Shown: positions 1 to 9,361, counted from the first letter of the stretch. The stretch: 64,000 bases of DNA from Novosphingobium sp. (GCF_024642085.1 NZ_JAHEBV010000065.1:22679-86678), one strand, 5' to 3'. The notes: generated by a model from the letters alone, not told the origin. Numbers and translations are program-made.

Positions 1-447
1 TTTGACATTATCGGCACCAGTGCATCAGGCATAACGGTCATCGACGATTTCGGTCACAACCCTGACAAGATCGCGGCCACGCTGGCGACGCTCAAAGCGC
101 ACACGGGCCGGATCATCGCTTTATTCCAGCCCCACGGCTACGGTCCGCTTCGACAGATGGGACACGAACTGGCTGAGACCTTCTCCCGCATGCAGGGACC
201 CGACGATTTAACAATTCTGTGCGATCCAGTGTATTTTGGCGGAACGGTTGATCGCAGTTTGGGCAGCGAAAGCATTGTTCAGCTGATTTGCGAGGCTGGC
301 GGCACCGCCGAATATATCGCAGATCGAAAAGACTGCGCGACTCGCATTCGCACCATCGCTCGACCTGGGGACCGGATCGTAATTATGGGCGCGCGCGATG
401 ATACACTTGCACTTTTCGCGCGGGATTTGTTCAACTCTTTGCCCTGA
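1..447 (+). CDS. Mur ligase-family protein, C-terminal part (5' truncated by window edge)
   Basis: The reading frame is already open at base 1 and ends at a TGA at 445-447, so only the last 148 residues are present. The fragment looks like the C-terminal domain of a Mur ligase: it begins in a stretch with IDDFGHNPDKI, the ligase-type Asp-His-Asn-Pro motif, followed by an ALFQPHGYGPLRQMG segment like that of MurC/Mpl enzymes, and ends with a GDRIVIMGARDDTL segment. MurC-type enzymes join an amino acid or peptide to UDP-N-acetylmuramate. The catalytic ATP-binding half lies outside the window, so the exact substrate cannot be told. It is followed 65 bases later by rapZ, and no HPr kinase gene lies between them. 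Confidence 0.75.
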   Translation, partial: FDIIGTSASGITVIDDFGHNPDKIAATLATLKAHTGRIIALFQPHGYGPLRQMGHELAETFSRMQGPDDLTILCDPVYFGGTVDRSLGSESIVQLICEAGGTAEYIADRKDCATRIRTIARPGDRIVIMGARDDTLALFARDLFNSLP

Positions 448-512
448 ACCGGCACACTGGCCGAAGCCCCCTTCCCTTTCTGCGCCCGCTTGCCCACACT
501 CTTTGCCAATCG

Positions 513-1430
513 ATGACCGAGTCTCCATCCTCAGACGCCCGCCACCGGGTCCTTCTTGTCACAGGATTGCTGGGCGCAGGCAAATCAACTGCACTCAAGG
601 TGCTGGAGGATCTGGGCTGGGAGACCATCGACAATTTTCCTATTCATTTGCTTGGTCGGCTGATCGGCAACACCGATGGCCAAAGCGAGATTAGGGCACC
701 GCTTGCGATCGGCTTCGATTCTCGGACCAGAGGATTCGATTCGAACCTGCTGACCGATCGGGTAAAACGCCTGGTCCTGCGCCCTGATATCGAACTTACG
801 ACCTTATTTCTTGATTGTTCAGGGCAGGAGCTGGAACGCCGCTATAATGAAACGAGGCGGCTTCACCCGCTTGCTCATGATGTTCCTGCCGCGGCGGGTA
901 TTGCCGCTGAACGTGAACTGATGGAACCTCTACGCCGCTGGGCAGACATAGTGATTTCGACCACGCAGTTCAGCAGCAACGACCTTCAGCAGGCCATTCG
1001 CCAACGCTTTGGCCAAGATGCACCGCAATCGACAGTCGTCACGGTAACCAGCTTCGGGTTTTCGCGCGGAATGCCTCCGATCGCCGACCTGGTCTTTGAT
1101 ATGCGCTTTCTTGATAATCCTCACTGGGATCCGGATCTGCGCCTGCTCACCGGTCAAGACCCTGCGGTCGGAGCACGTATTGAAGAAGACCCGGCATATG
1201 CCGATGCGTTCGAACGGATCCGCGATTTGCTGATCCAGTTATTGCCGCGCTATGCGGCGCAGGGCAAAGCTTATGTCAATGTCGCTTTCGGATGCACCGG
1301 AGGACGTCATCGGTCGGTATATACTGCTGAACAGATGGCTGCTGCACTGCGCGATGCCGGATACGTGCCCAGTATCCTTCACCGCAACCTAACGTCGCGC
1401 GCTGCCGACCTGGTGGAAGGAAAGCATTGA
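513..1430 (+). CDS. rapZ: RNase adapter protein RapZ (YvcJ-family nucleotide-binding protein)
   Basis: This 305-residue protein has a P-loop, GLLGAGKST, at residues 18-26, followed by WETIDNFP, typical of the RapZ/YvcJ family. Its C-terminal half carries FGFSRGMP and FGCTGGRHRSV, the conserved segments of the RapZ C-terminal domain. In enterobacteria RapZ binds the sRNA GlmZ and presents it to RNase E; in alphaproteobacteria the gene usually sits with PTS genes and its role is less clear. The ATG at 513 gives the normal family length. The gene heads a same-strand group with an EIIA domain protein and HPr, which suggests a link to PTS phosphorylation state. Confidence 0.93.
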   Translation: MTESPSSDARHRVLLVTGLLGAGKSTALKVLEDLGWETIDNFPIHLLGRLIGNTDGQSEIRAPLAIGFDSRTRGFDSNLLTDRVKRLVLRPDIELTTLFLDCSGQELERRYNETRRLHPLAHDVPAAAGIAAERELMEPLRRWADIVISTTQFSSNDLQQAIRQRFGQDAPQSTVVTVTSFGFSRGMPPIADLVFDMRFLDNPHWDPDLRLLTGQDPAVGARIEEDPAYADAFERIRDLLIQLLPRYAAQGKAYVNVAFGCTGGRHRSVYTAEQMAAALRDAGYVPSILHRNLTSRAADLVEGKH

Positions 1431-1542
1431 CCGTGGTGCACATCAGTTGCATGGCCCTGCGCCACTCAGGAGGGAGATTCCCTCTGCCGGATGCCGGGTC
1501 AATCCAGCGCGCCGGGTCGCACAAGCGGAGCATAAATCCGGC

Positions 1543-1947
1543 ATGATCGGTCTTATTCTGGTCACACATGGCAAGCTTGCCGAAGAATTCGTCCACGCCA
1601 TGGAACACGTGGTCGGCCGCCAGGAAGCGGTTGAAACCGTATGCATCGGCCCCAACGACGACATGGAAGCGCGCCGCCGCGAAATTGCCGCCAAAATCAA
1701 ATGTGTTAACGCCGGCCAAGGCGTCATAGTGCTGACCGACCTGTTCGGCGGAACGCCGTCAAACCTGGCAATTTCGCTGATGGAAGCGGGAGCAGTCGAA
1801 GTTATCGCCGGGATAAACTTGCCCATGCTGATCCGCCTTGCCAAAGCACGCAGTTGCATGCCGATTGAAAATGCAGTCACTGCAGCGCGCGATGCGGGCC
1901 GGACCTACATCACAGTCGCGTCGGAGTTCCTTGGACAGGACGCCTGA
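1543..1947 (+). CDS. PTS EIIA-Man-type phosphocarrier protein
   Basis: From the ATG at 1543 the product is 134 residues and starts MIGLILVTHGKLAEEF, the EIIA-Man fold signature with the phosphorylatable histidine at position 9. The segment LTDLFGGTPSNLA is also characteristic of this family. The frame is open further upstream, but a start at 1447 would add 32 residues with no family resemblance, so 1543 is chosen. No sugar permease (EIIB/C/D) is nearby. With HPr 30 bases downstream it fits the regulatory, non-transporting PTS of alphaproteobacteria, in which phosphate passes from EI-Ntr through HPr to EIIA-type proteins. Confidence 0.9.
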   Translation: MIGLILVTHGKLAEEFVHAMEHVVGRQEAVETVCIGPNDDMEARRREIAAKIKCVNAGQGVIVLTDLFGGTPSNLAISLMEAGAVEVIAGINLPMLIRLAKARSCMPIENAVTAARDAGRTYITVASEFLGQDA

Positions 1948-1977
1948 AAATACCGAGTTTGGGGGAGAATGCGGGGA

Positions 1978-2256
1978 ATGAGCGAGTTTCGCGAGTGCGT
2001 CGAGATCGTCAACAACCGCGGTTTGCACGCGCGGGCCAGCGCGAAGTTCGTCAATGCTGTTGCAAAGCTGGGTGATGCAGTAACCGTCCGCGTAGCTAAG
2101 GACGGTAACGATGCTGCGGGAGCCTCGATCTTGGGTCTCATGATGCTGGGGGCAGCAAAAGGCGATTCGATCGAAATTATCACTGCGGGCGACGGCGCCG
2201 AGGCAGCGCTGCTGAAGCTACTCGGTCTCGTCAAAGACGGGTTCGGCGAGGATTGA
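1978..2256 (+). CDS. ptsH: HPr family phosphocarrier protein
   Basis: A 92-residue HPr. The active-site segment NNRGLHARAS places the phosphorylated histidine at residue 17, and the regulatory-serine segment AAGASILGLMML places the serine at about residue 50. HPr relays phosphate from enzyme I to EIIA proteins. Two ATGs compete: 1969 and 1978. The purine-rich GGGGGAG at 1961-1967 is only one base before the first, but about ten bases before the second, so 1978 is preferred. The regulatory serine is kept although no HPr kinase gene is in the window; the kinase, if present, is encoded elsewhere. Confidence 0.92.
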   Translation: MSEFRECVEIVNNRGLHARASAKFVNAVAKLGDAVTVRVAKDGNDAAGASILGLMMLGAAKGDSIEIITAGDGAEAALLKLLGLVKDGFGED

Positions 2257-2260
2257 AGCT

Positions 2261-3067
2261 GTGGCCGCCCGTAGCCTGATAACTGGTTTTTCCAACCCGA
2301 CAGTCAAGTTTTTGCGCTCCTTGCGTGAAAAGAAACACCGCAAAGCGGCAGGCAAGTTCCTCGTCGAAGGACTTCGCCTGCTGACTGACGCGCGCGAAAT
2401 GGGCCATCTGCCAGAAACGCTTGTGATGGCAACAGGGCGAGAACGGCACCCATTGCTCGATGCGCTTGAGGTCGAAGTGTTGGCGGCTGATGGCAATGTG
2501 ATTGAATGCAGTTCGGAAATCCTGGCCAAGATCACTGGCAAGGATAACCCGCAGACCGTGGCCGGGTTATTTTCTGAATTCGACACGTCCCTTGCCGCCA
2601 TTGATCGCTCGATCTCAAAAATCTGGTTGGTCGCCCAGGCACTGCGCGATCCTGGTAATTTGGGTACTTTGCTGCGCACGGGTGATGCGGTGGGAGCAGG
2701 CGGCCTGGTTCTCATCGACGATTGCGCCGATCCCTTTTCGGTCGAAGCGGTTCGGGCCAGTATGGGCGCAGTATTCACCCAGCGCATTGCTCAGGCGCGC
2801 TGGGAAGAGTTTCTGCCGTGGTTGCGCGCAGGTAAGGGTCAACTTGTCGCGGCAAGCCTGCGCGACGCCGCCGATTACCGGACCGCACCGTATGCGGCTC
2901 CCAGCTTCCTGCTCGTCGGCAATGAAAGCAGGGGTCTGCCCGAACAGTATGAAATGGAGTGCGATTTGCGAGTAACCATGCCCATGAAAGGACGCGCAGA
3001 CAGCCTCAATGCCGCAGTAGCTAGCGCGGTGCTCGCCTATGCGGTTCTGAGCCGCTTCGAAAATTGA
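2261..3067 (+). CDS. TrmH/SpoU-family RNA 2'-O-ribose methyltransferase
   Basis: This 268-residue protein shows all three SPOUT (SpoU) motifs: NLGTLLRT at 133-140, LLVGNESRGLP at 217-227 and MPMKGRADSLNAAVA at 240-254. The last two form the trefoil-knot site for S-adenosylmethionine. The N-terminal part with FLVEGLRLL resembles the substrate-binding domain of RlmB/TsnR-like enzymes, so an rRNA or tRNA ribose is the likely target; the exact nucleotide cannot be deduced. The start is a GTG at 2261, four bases after the HPr stop, so it is probably co-transcribed with the PTS genes. It converges end to end with the next gene. Confidence 0.9.
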   Translation: MAARSLITGFSNPTVKFLRSLREKKHRKAAGKFLVEGLRLLTDAREMGHLPETLVMATGRERHPLLDALEVEVLAADGNVIECSSEILAKITGKDNPQTVAGLFSEFDTSLAAIDRSISKIWLVAQALRDPGNLGTLLRTGDAVGAGGLVLIDDCADPFSVEAVRASMGAVFTQRIAQARWEEFLPWLRAGKGQLVAASLRDAADYRTAPYAAPSFLLVGNESRGLPEQYEMECDLRVTMPMKGRADSLNAAVASAVLAYAVLSRFEN

Positions 3068-3777
3068 TTACCAGCCATTAAAATGGGTAACGCGCCACTT
3101 TGCCTGGATTGCGGAAGCTGTCATTCGGTAACTCGCGATCGAACGCAAACGGTCGGTTAGCATGCATCCCGTGTGGCCGGCATGATCCCTTACTTCGACC
3201 CATTTCGCCGTTGAATCGGGATTGCCAAGCGCAGTGACGCTATCCCGGGAAATCAGCGCAATCTGTTTCCCATTCACGTGGGCTTGTTCAAGAAGCGGCT
3301 CGTCATTCGCTGAAACAATGAAGGCATTCAGCACGTCAAGGTCACCGAAGTCCTGGCTGAAATACCACGGCAAGGGAAAGGCATCCGTACCGATTGTCGC
3401 ACAGCCGAGGCCGACCAGTCGATCTGGCTCATACCAAAGATTAAGCGACTGATCGGCCAAGCGCTTGCGTAGTTCCGCCTTCCCGAATCCGCCGCTAAAA
3501 TCGAAATCCACTTCGTCAGCGGTCAATTCAGCAAAGCATCCGCGATGCGCGCCTTCACGGCCTTGGCCAGACAGAAGCGGAACGTTGCCGAGCTGGCAGC
3601 GACGCCACACTCTTTACGTGGCGCGAATCGGCCCTTGGGTTGCGCAGGTACGGCAGGCGCTGCGGACATCGCAGGATCAATCTCTGCTATCTGGTCGCCA
3701 TTTATCTGACTAGTGCCGGTTTGATTACAGGCAAACAATCCCAACGCAAAATGGGATGAGAAAAATGCTCTCACCAT
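3068..3777 (-). pseudogene. Frameshifted secreted or lipoprotein-like gene with SH3-like C-terminus
   Basis: Two overlapping minus-strand frames look like halves of one protein. The upstream frame (ATG at 3777, stop at 3523) starts MVRAFFSSHFALGLFACN, a hydrophobic leader with a possible lipobox cysteine, and runs to KAVKARIADAL. The downstream frame resumes with AELTADEVDFDFSGGFGKAELRKRLAD and continues to an SH3-like tail with LISRDSVTAL and TGCMLTDRLRSI, stopping at 3068. Adding one base in the short A run at 3533-3535 joins them smoothly as RIADALAELTADEVDF. Similar single-frame proteins of unknown function are remembered from sphingomonads. It is either a real pseudogene or a sequencing error. 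Confidence 0.6.
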
Positions 3778-3835
3778 GGTCTGCATATTGATGCTGACGC
3801 CCTGCCCCAAGTCCGCTGGACTTGATCAGCAGGGT

Positions 3836-5245
3836 TCAATCCGCATCTTCCTGTGTTGCCCGTGGATCAGGCGCTTCGCCATATCGCGGCGACGCTTCAA
3901 TCGCAGCCAGATCCTCAATCTCACGTTTGCCGATTGCAATTCCCTTATCGCGAAGTTTACGCCCAGAAGTCAGGACATTCCGTTCGTAACTACCGACGAA
4001 ATCGTTGTACTTTCGCACCGCACGCTCAAGCCCGGCGCCCACTCCTTTTAGATGTTCCCCGGCCGTTGCCATGCGATCATATATTTCGGCACCAAGCCGC
4101 CCGATCTCGCGCGCTTCGGCGGCAAGCGCATCCTGGCGCCATACCATCGCAACGGTCCGAGCGATTGCAACCAGGTTCGTCGGTGTCGCCAACAACACTT
4201 TGTTATGGAACGCAAAATCCCATAACTCCGGATCGTGCTCAAGCGCCGCGGCGACGAAGTGTTCGCCCGGCACGAACATCACAACATAGTCTGGCGCATC
4301 GTCGAACTGGCTCTGATAGCTTTTGGCGCCGAGCGTCTGCACATGGTTGCGCATCGACTTGGCATGGAGATCAAGATGACGCTTACGCTCGGCATCGTCA
4401 GTACTTTCGAAGGCAGCCTGATACGCGTTGAGCGAAACCTTTGCGTCGATCACCAGCTTCTTCTGGCCTGGCACGTGAACCACCGCGTCGGGCCGCAAAC
4501 GTCCGTCTTCGGTATCCAGCGAATGCTCGAGATCGAAATCGGTGTGTTCGCTCAGCCCGCATTGTTCGAGCACGTTCTGGAGCGCCCGTTCGCCCCAGCG
4601 GCCCCGCGCCTTGGGCGCGTTGGTCAATGAATTGCCCAGTCTTGCTGCTTCGGCGCGCACTGCCTCTTGTCCGTCGCGCATAGAATGGATCAGCCCGGTC
4701 AACTGGCCGAACGCATCGACGCGCTGCTTTTCCAGACCCTGAACCTGTTCCTCATAACTTTTCAGCCGTTGATCGACCGGGGCAAGCAACGCCTTAATCT
4801 GCTCGGTGTTTTTGGCTTCAGAAACGGCGAGGCGCTCCTGCGCGCGGTTCAGAAAAACCTCTTGCGCCCGCTCTAAAACTCTCGCGCCGGCGTTCTCAAA
4901 CTCCTTCTTGAGACTGTCCTGCGCTTCTAGCAGCAAACGCTTCTGCTCATCAAAGTGTGCGGCATTCGCCTTGAGCGTTGCGAGCTCCGCACCCAACGCG
5001 TCGCCGCGTTCGCGCACGATGGATAACTCGGCGGTCAGTAAGTCTGCCCGCTCAGCCCGTTCGCTCGCTGCCGCGAGATCACGAATCGAAGCCTTAAACC
5101 TATCGTCGAGATCCCGCGCTTCAGCTTCGCTCGCCGATAAACGCACCCGTAGATCGACAGCGGGGCGCGATCCTATGAACCAGCCGAGCATAACGCCGCC
5201 GATCAAGTTGGCTGCAATCAAAATTAACGCAAGAGTCAGTCCCAT
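3836..5245 (-). CDS. rmuC: DNA recombination protein RmuC
   Basis: A 469-residue protein with one N-terminal membrane segment (about residues 2-25), a long charged, probably coiled-coil stretch (about 35-175), and the RmuC nuclease-like core. The core shows RGRWGERALQNVLEQCGL, VIDAKVSLNAYQAAFES and DYVVMFVPGE. RmuC limits inversions at short inverted repeats in Escherichia coli and is thought to be a nuclease. The ATG at 5245 gives the membrane anchor directly. The gene is on the same strand as def and recR, 80 bases downstream of def. Confidence 0.93.
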   Translation of the reverse strand: MGLTLALILIAANLIGGVMLGWFIGSRPAVDLRVRLSASEAEARDLDDRFKASIRDLAAASERAERADLLTAELSIVRERGDALGAELATLKANAAHFDEQKRLLLEAQDSLKKEFENAGARVLERAQEVFLNRAQERLAVSEAKNTEQIKALLAPVDQRLKSYEEQVQGLEKQRVDAFGQLTGLIHSMRDGQEAVRAEAARLGNSLTNAPKARGRWGERALQNVLEQCGLSEHTDFDLEHSLDTEDGRLRPDAVVHVPGQKKLVIDAKVSLNAYQAAFESTDDAERKRHLDLHAKSMRNHVQTLGAKSYQSQFDDAPDYVVMFVPGEHFVAAALEHDPELWDFAFHNKVLLATPTNLVAIARTVAMVWRQDALAAEAREIGRLGAEIYDRMATAGEHLKGVGAGLERAVRKYNDFVGSYERNVLTSGRKLRDKGIAIGKREIEDLAAIEASPRYGEAPDPRATQEDAD

Positions 5246-5325
5246 CCTGTCCTGCTAAACGGAACGGAGAGGGAACGCCAGAAACTTAATGACTTTTTTG
5301 AACGCCGGAATTGCGCGCGCCGGAA

Positions 5326-5892
5326 TCAGGCAGCCTGACGCAGCTTCTGTAGCTTCTTGAGTGCCATCTGCCGTTTTAGACGCGAAAGATGATCAATGAA
5401 AAGAACCCCCTCAAGGTGATCCATTTCGTGCTGTAAGCATGTCGCCAGCAGCCCGTCGATGGTTTCTTCGTGCTGCTTGCCTTCGATATCCTGCCAGCGA
5501 GCGCGAATGCGCGCGGGCCGTTCAACTTCTGCATAGATTTCCGGAACCGACAGGCAGCCCTCGTTGTAGACTGCATGCTCTTCCGAAGGGTCGATAAGCT
5601 CAGGGTTGATGAAAACCCGAGGCTCTCTTTTAGTTGGCTGGTGGTGGTGGTGGTGCCCATCGTGATCACAGGCGACCGGTTCAGCGCCTTCGTCATCCGG
5701 CTGCAGGTCAATGACCAACACCCGCAGGGGAACTCCAACCTGGATTGCGGCCAAGCCGATGCCAGGGGCATCGTACATCGTCTCGAACATGTCGGCGACC
5801 AGCGTCTTTAGCGAGTCGTCAAACACGGTCACGACATCGGATACCACCTTGAGGCGGGGATCGGGGATTTCGATTATTTCGCGAATAGCCAT
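5326..5892 (-). CDS. def: Peptide deformylase with His-rich insert
   Basis: From the ATG at 5892 the 188-residue enzyme starts MAIREIIEIPDPRL, the normal deformylase N-terminus. An upstream in-frame start would add 12 unrelated residues. The three metal and active-site motifs are intact: GIGLAA at 44-49, EGCLSVP at 111-117 (Cys113) and QHEMDH at 154-159 (His155, Glu156, His159). It removes the formyl group from new proteins. Between motifs 1 and 2 (about residues 64-90) there is an acidic insert ending in CDHDGHHHHHQ, absent from textbook deformylases. fmt, whose product adds the formyl group to initiator tRNA, lies just beyond recR. Confidence 0.96.
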   Translation of the reverse strand: MAIREIIEIPDPRLKVVSDVVTVFDDSLKTLVADMFETMYDAPGIGLAAIQVGVPLRVLVIDLQPDDEGAEPVACDHDGHHHHHQPTKREPRVFINPELIDPSEEHAVYNEGCLSVPEIYAEVERPARIRARWQDIEGKQHEETIDGLLATCLQHEMDHLEGVLFIDHLSRLKRQMALKKLQKLRQAA

Positions 5893-5924
5893 GGCTGGCC
5901 AGATAGTGCGCCTTGGCGCGAATC

Positions 5925-6521
5925 TCAACCCATGGGGCGCCGAGCCCTGAGCGCCTGCGCCAATGTGCCTTCATCAAGGTAATCTAGTTCCCCGCCAACT
6001 GGCAGCCCGTGGGCAAGTTGCGTAACGCGGACGGGATAGCCTTCGACCCGTTCAGCGATGTAATGTGCGGTCGTCTGGCCTTCCAGCGTAGCGTTCATCG
6101 CCAGCACCACTTCGTCGATTCCGCCCTGCGCGACGCGCTTGATCAACGGGCCAATCGCGAGATCGTCGGGGCGGACGCCTTCAAGTGCCGAAAGTCTGCC
6201 GCCCAGCACGTGATAGCGACCGGTGAACAAACGCGCCCGGTCAAGCGCCCACAGGTCGGACACATCTTCCACCACGCACAGCGCCCGCTGGTCGCGGCGC
6301 GGGTCATTGCAAATGCTGCAAGGGTTGGTCGTATCGACATTGCCGCAGGTTGTACATTCAACGAGGCCGTCGCGTACCGCAATCAGTGCTTCGAGCAGTT
6401 GGACAAGCGAAGTTTCCCGACGCTTTATAAGCCACAGCACCGCGCGCCGCGCTGATCGTGGCCCCAACCCCGGCAAACGGGACATTACTGAGGTCAGTGT
6501 TTCGATCTCTTGCGATGCCAT
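5925..6521 (-). CDS. recR: Recombination mediator protein RecR
   Basis: A 198-residue RecR. The N-terminal helix-hairpin-helix [16 protein letters not shown] (16-31), a Cys4 zinc site (Cys56, Cys59, Cys68, Cys71) and the Toprim domain starting [10 protein letters not shown] are all present, as is the C-terminal [17 protein letters not shown] segment. RecR acts with RecO/RecF to load RecA on gapped DNA. The ATG at 6521 is chosen because it gives the standard family length; the frame is open further upstream. It is divergent from fmt, with 43 bases between the starts, so both promoters must lie in or overlap this short gap. Confidence 0.96.
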   Translation of the reverse strand: MASQEIETLTSVMSRLPGLGPRSARRAVLWLIKRRETSLVQLLEALIAVRDGLVECTTCGNVDTTNPCSICNDPRRDQRALCVVEDVSDLWALDRARLFTGRYHVLGGRLSALEGVRPDDLAIGPLIKRVAQGGIDEVVLAMNATLEGQTTAHYIAERVEGYPVRVTQLAHGLPVGGELDYLDEGTLAQALRARRPMG

Positions 6522-6564
6522 TGCGCCCCAGATAGGGCCGCGCATCAAGAAAGGCAAAGCAACG

Positions 6565-7470
6565 ATGCGCGTCATTTTCATGGGTACTCCAGAATTTGCG
6601 GTTCCGACGCTCAACGCGCTGGTCATAGCTGGCCACGATGTAGTCTGCGTGTACAGCCAGCCGCCACGGCCGGCGGGACGGGGCAAACAACTGCTCGCTT
6701 CGCCGGTGCACCGCGCGGCTGAGCTCCGCGGTATTCCTGTGCGCACTCCTCACACCTTTCGCGATCTTGACCGGCAGGCCGAGTTTGCCGCACTGGAAGC
6801 CGACGTTGCCGTGGTAGCCGCCTACGGCTTGATCCTGCCTCAACCGGTGCTTGACGCCCCTCGGTATGGCTGTTTGAACGTCCACGCGAGCCTGTTACCC
6901 CGCTGGCGGGGAGCTGCCCCGATCCACCGCGCGATCCTGGCTGGCGACCCTGTGACCGGAGTGACGATAATGAAGATGGAGGCAGGGCTCGATACTGGGC
7001 CGATGCTGGCCATTGCCCGCACGCTGATTGACGACAAGACCGCGGGCGAATTAGCCGAAGAGCTGTCCGGGATTGGCGCCACTTTAATGGTCGAGGTTCT
7101 GGCCGACCTAGAAACTCGGCGCGCTGAACCGCAACCAGAACTTGGTGTTAACTACGCCAGAAAAATCGATAAAGCCGAAAGCCGTCTCGATTTCAGTCGC
7201 GCCGCTGAACACGTTGCCCGGCAGGTTCGCGCTTTTGCACCCGTGCCCGGTGCATTTTTCGAACTGGATGGTGAACGGTACCGGGTCTTGAAAGTCGAAC
7301 TGGCGAACCGTGACGGTAAGGCCGGCTTGACGCTGGATGACCGGCTGACCATCGCCTGCGGCCACGGCGCAGTGCGCCCGGTACTAATCCAGCGGGCCGG
7401 GCGTCCAGTCATGGGCATCGACGAACTGTTGCGTGGACGGACTTTCCCATCCGGTACAAAACTCGCATGA
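6565..7470 (+). CDS. fmt: Methionyl-tRNA formyltransferase
   Basis: A 301-residue enzyme starting [16 protein letters not shown], the invariant Fmt N-terminus. The catalytic Asn-His-Asp core is visible as [19 protein letters not shown] followed by [17 protein letters not shown]. The C-terminal tRNA-binding domain follows, with [22 protein letters not shown]. It transfers a formyl group from 10-formyltetrahydrofolate to initiator Met-tRNA. Upstream in-frame codons lie inside recR on the other strand and are rejected as a start. It overlaps truA by four bases (ATGA), implying translational coupling. Confidence 0.96.
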   Translation: MRVIFMGTPEFAVPTLNALVIAGHDVVCVYSQPPRPAGRGKQLLASPVHRAAELRGIPVRTPHTFRDLDRQAEFAALEADVAVVAAYGLILPQPVLDAPRYGCLNVHASLLPRWRGAAPIHRAILAGDPVTGVTIMKMEAGLDTGPMLAIARTLIDDKTAGELAEELSGIGATLMVEVLADLETRRAEPQPELGVNYARKIDKAESRLDFSRAAEHVARQVRAFAPVPGAFFELDGERYRVLKVELANRDGKAGLTLDDRLTIACGHGAVRPVLIQRAGRPVMGIDELLRGRTFPSGTKLA

Positions 7471-8213
7471 AACGGTTTGCTTTGACGCTGGAGTTTGATG
7501 GCACGCCCTTTTTTGGCCTGCAACGCCAGGCGCACGGACCTAGCGTGCAACAGACAGTGGAAGAAGCAGTAAAGCGCGTCACCGGCGAACTGGTCACGCT
7601 ACACGCCGCCGGACGCACGGACGCTGGCGTCCACGCGCTTGCCATGTGCGCCCATGTCGACGTGGCGAAGGAGATAGAACCATTTCGTTTGATGGAGGCG
7701 GTCAACTATCACCTTCGCCCTGCCCCGATTGCTGTGCTGACTTGTGAGGCAAAGCCGGATCATTGGCACGCACGCTTTTCATGCACGGGACGGGCCTACG
7801 AATACCGCATCGCAAACCGCCGCGCCCCGCTGACCTTGGACCGAAACCGTGCCTGGCAGGTAACACAACCGATCGACGCCAGGGCAATGAATCGGGCTGC
7901 ACAATCATTGGTCGGGCGGCACGATTTCACTACATTCCGCTCAGTCCATTGCCAAGCAAGGGATCCGGTCAAAACGCTCGACAGTCTGGCGGTCCGCCGC
8001 GACGGTGATATTGTGTTAATCGAGGCAGCGGCGCGCAGTTTTCTGCACCACCAAGTCCGTTCGATGGTCGGCTGCCTGGCTTTGGTGGGCATGGGCCGAT
8101 GGAGCGAGGATCAGGTCGGTGAAGCACTGGCCGCGAAGAGCCGGCAAGTGTTAGGTCTCAATGCGCCTAGCAAGGGACTTTATTTCGTCAGGGCGCTTTA
8201 CCCTGACGAATGA
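7467..8213 (+). CDS. truA: tRNA pseudouridine(38-40) synthase TruA
   Basis: This 248-residue protein has the TruA active-site motif [11 protein letters not shown] with the catalytic aspartate at residue 52. The N-terminal [14 protein letters not shown] and the later [14 protein letters not shown] are also typical. TruA makes pseudouridine at positions 38-40 of tRNA anticodon stems. The ATG overlaps the fmt stop (ATGA), so the two form a small translation-related operon. Confidence 0.95.
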   Translation: MKRFALTLEFDGTPFFGLQRQAHGPSVQQTVEEAVKRVTGELVTLHAAGRTDAGVHALAMCAHVDVAKEIEPFRLMEAVNYHLRPAPIAVLTCEAKPDHWHARFSCTGRAYEYRIANRRAPLTLDRNRAWQVTQPIDARAMNRAAQSLVGRHDFTTFRSVHCQARDPVKTLDSLAVRRDGDIVLIEAAARSFLHHQVRSMVGCLALVGMGRWSEDQVGEALAAKSRQVLGLNAPSKGLYFVRALYPDE

Positions 8214-8254
8214 CTGCCTAGGTTGCATTTCGAAACAGATTCGGGAGACAACCT

Positions 8255-9361
8255 ATGACATTCAGCGGCAAGCAGCTCACCACCCAGCTCGACGCGGACG
8301 GCACGCTGACCGTCCAGCTCAACGACAAGACCTGGGATGCGCCCAAGCCCGGCCAAGTCCTGATCAAGGTTGAGGCAACACCGATCAACCCATCGGATCT
8401 AGGGCTGCTGTTCGCTAGCGCCGATACCGACAATGCAGAATATGCGCCGGGAAAGGTCGTGGCACAGATGCCCGACAATGCCACCCGCGCAATGAAGGCG
8501 CGCCACGGCATGGCTATGCCGGCGGGCAACGAAGCGGCGGGTATCGTCGTCGCTGCTGGCGAAGGCGCCGAAGACCTGATGGGCAAGCGCGTCGCCTGCG
8601 TGCCCGGGACCGCCTATGGCAGCTATGCCTTTGCCGAAGCAGCCATGTGCATGCCAGTGGGCGATGATGTCAGCGCCGAGCAGGCCGCCAGTTCCTTCGT
8701 CAATCCGATGACCGCGCTCGGTTTTGTCGAAACGATGAAGCTGGAAGGCTTCACCGGCATCGTCCATGCTGCCGCCGCGTCTAATCTGGGGCAAATGCTG
8801 GTAAAGATCTGCAAGGCAGATGGAGTCCCCCTCGTCAATATCGTGCGCAGCGCAGAGCAGGTCAAATTGCTCAAGGACCTGGGTGCCACCTACGTACTTG
8901 ATATGACCGACGCCGATTTCATGGCGCAGCTGATCGACGCGATCGGAGAAACCAAGGCAATGATCGGGTTCGACCCGATCGGCGGCGGCACGCTGGCTGG
9001 CCAGATCCTGACCGCGATGGAAGCCGCTGCCAGCCGCGGCGCCGCCTTCAGCCGCTATGGCTCAAGCGAGGCCAAGAAGGTTTATATCTACGGCGCGCTC
9101 GACCTTGGGCCGACAATCCTCAATCGGGCTTTTGGCCTCACCTGGGATTTGGCAGGTTGGCTGCTTACGCCGTTCATGGCGAAGGCCGGGATGGAAGTAG
9201 TCGGGCGCATGCGCAACCGGGTCGCAAGTGAACTGACCACAACCTTTGCAAGCCATTATAAAGCACGCGTCAGCCTCGAAGACATGCTGTCTCAATCGGC
9301 CGTCAGCGAATACAATGCCCGCCGAACCGGGGAGAAATATCTGGTCGAGCCTAACGGCTGA
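8255..9361 (+). CDS. Medium-chain dehydrogenase/reductase (zinc-binding dehydrogenase family)
   Basis: A 368-residue member of the medium-chain dehydrogenase superfamily. The N-terminal GroES-like domain contains PGQVLIKVEATPINPSDLG and GNEAAGIVVAAG. The Rossmann part has HAAAASNLGQMLVKICKADG, a variant of the nucleotide-binding loop. The cysteine and histidine ligands of a catalytic zinc are not evident, so a quinone-reductase-like or enoyl-reductase-like activity is likelier than alcohol oxidation. The substrate is unknown. A good ribosome site, GGGAGA, precedes the ATG. It stands alone between truA and the ferritin-like gene. Confidence 0.8.
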   Translation: MTFSGKQLTTQLDADGTLTVQLNDKTWDAPKPGQVLIKVEATPINPSDLGLLFASADTDNAEYAPGKVVAQMPDNATRAMKARHGMAMPAGNEAAGIVVAAGEGAEDLMGKRVACVPGTAYGSYAFAEAAMCMPVGDDVSAEQAASSFVNPMTALGFVETMKLEGFTGIVHAAAASNLGQMLVKICKADGVPLVNIVRSAEQVKLLKDLGATYVLDMTDADFMAQLIDAIGETKAMIGFDPIGGGTLAGQILTAMEAAASRGAAFSRYGSSEAKKVYIYGALDLGPTILNRAFGLTWDLAGWLLTPFMAKAGMEVVGRMRNRVASELTTTFASHYKARVSLEDMLSQSAVSEYNARRTGEKYLVEPNG

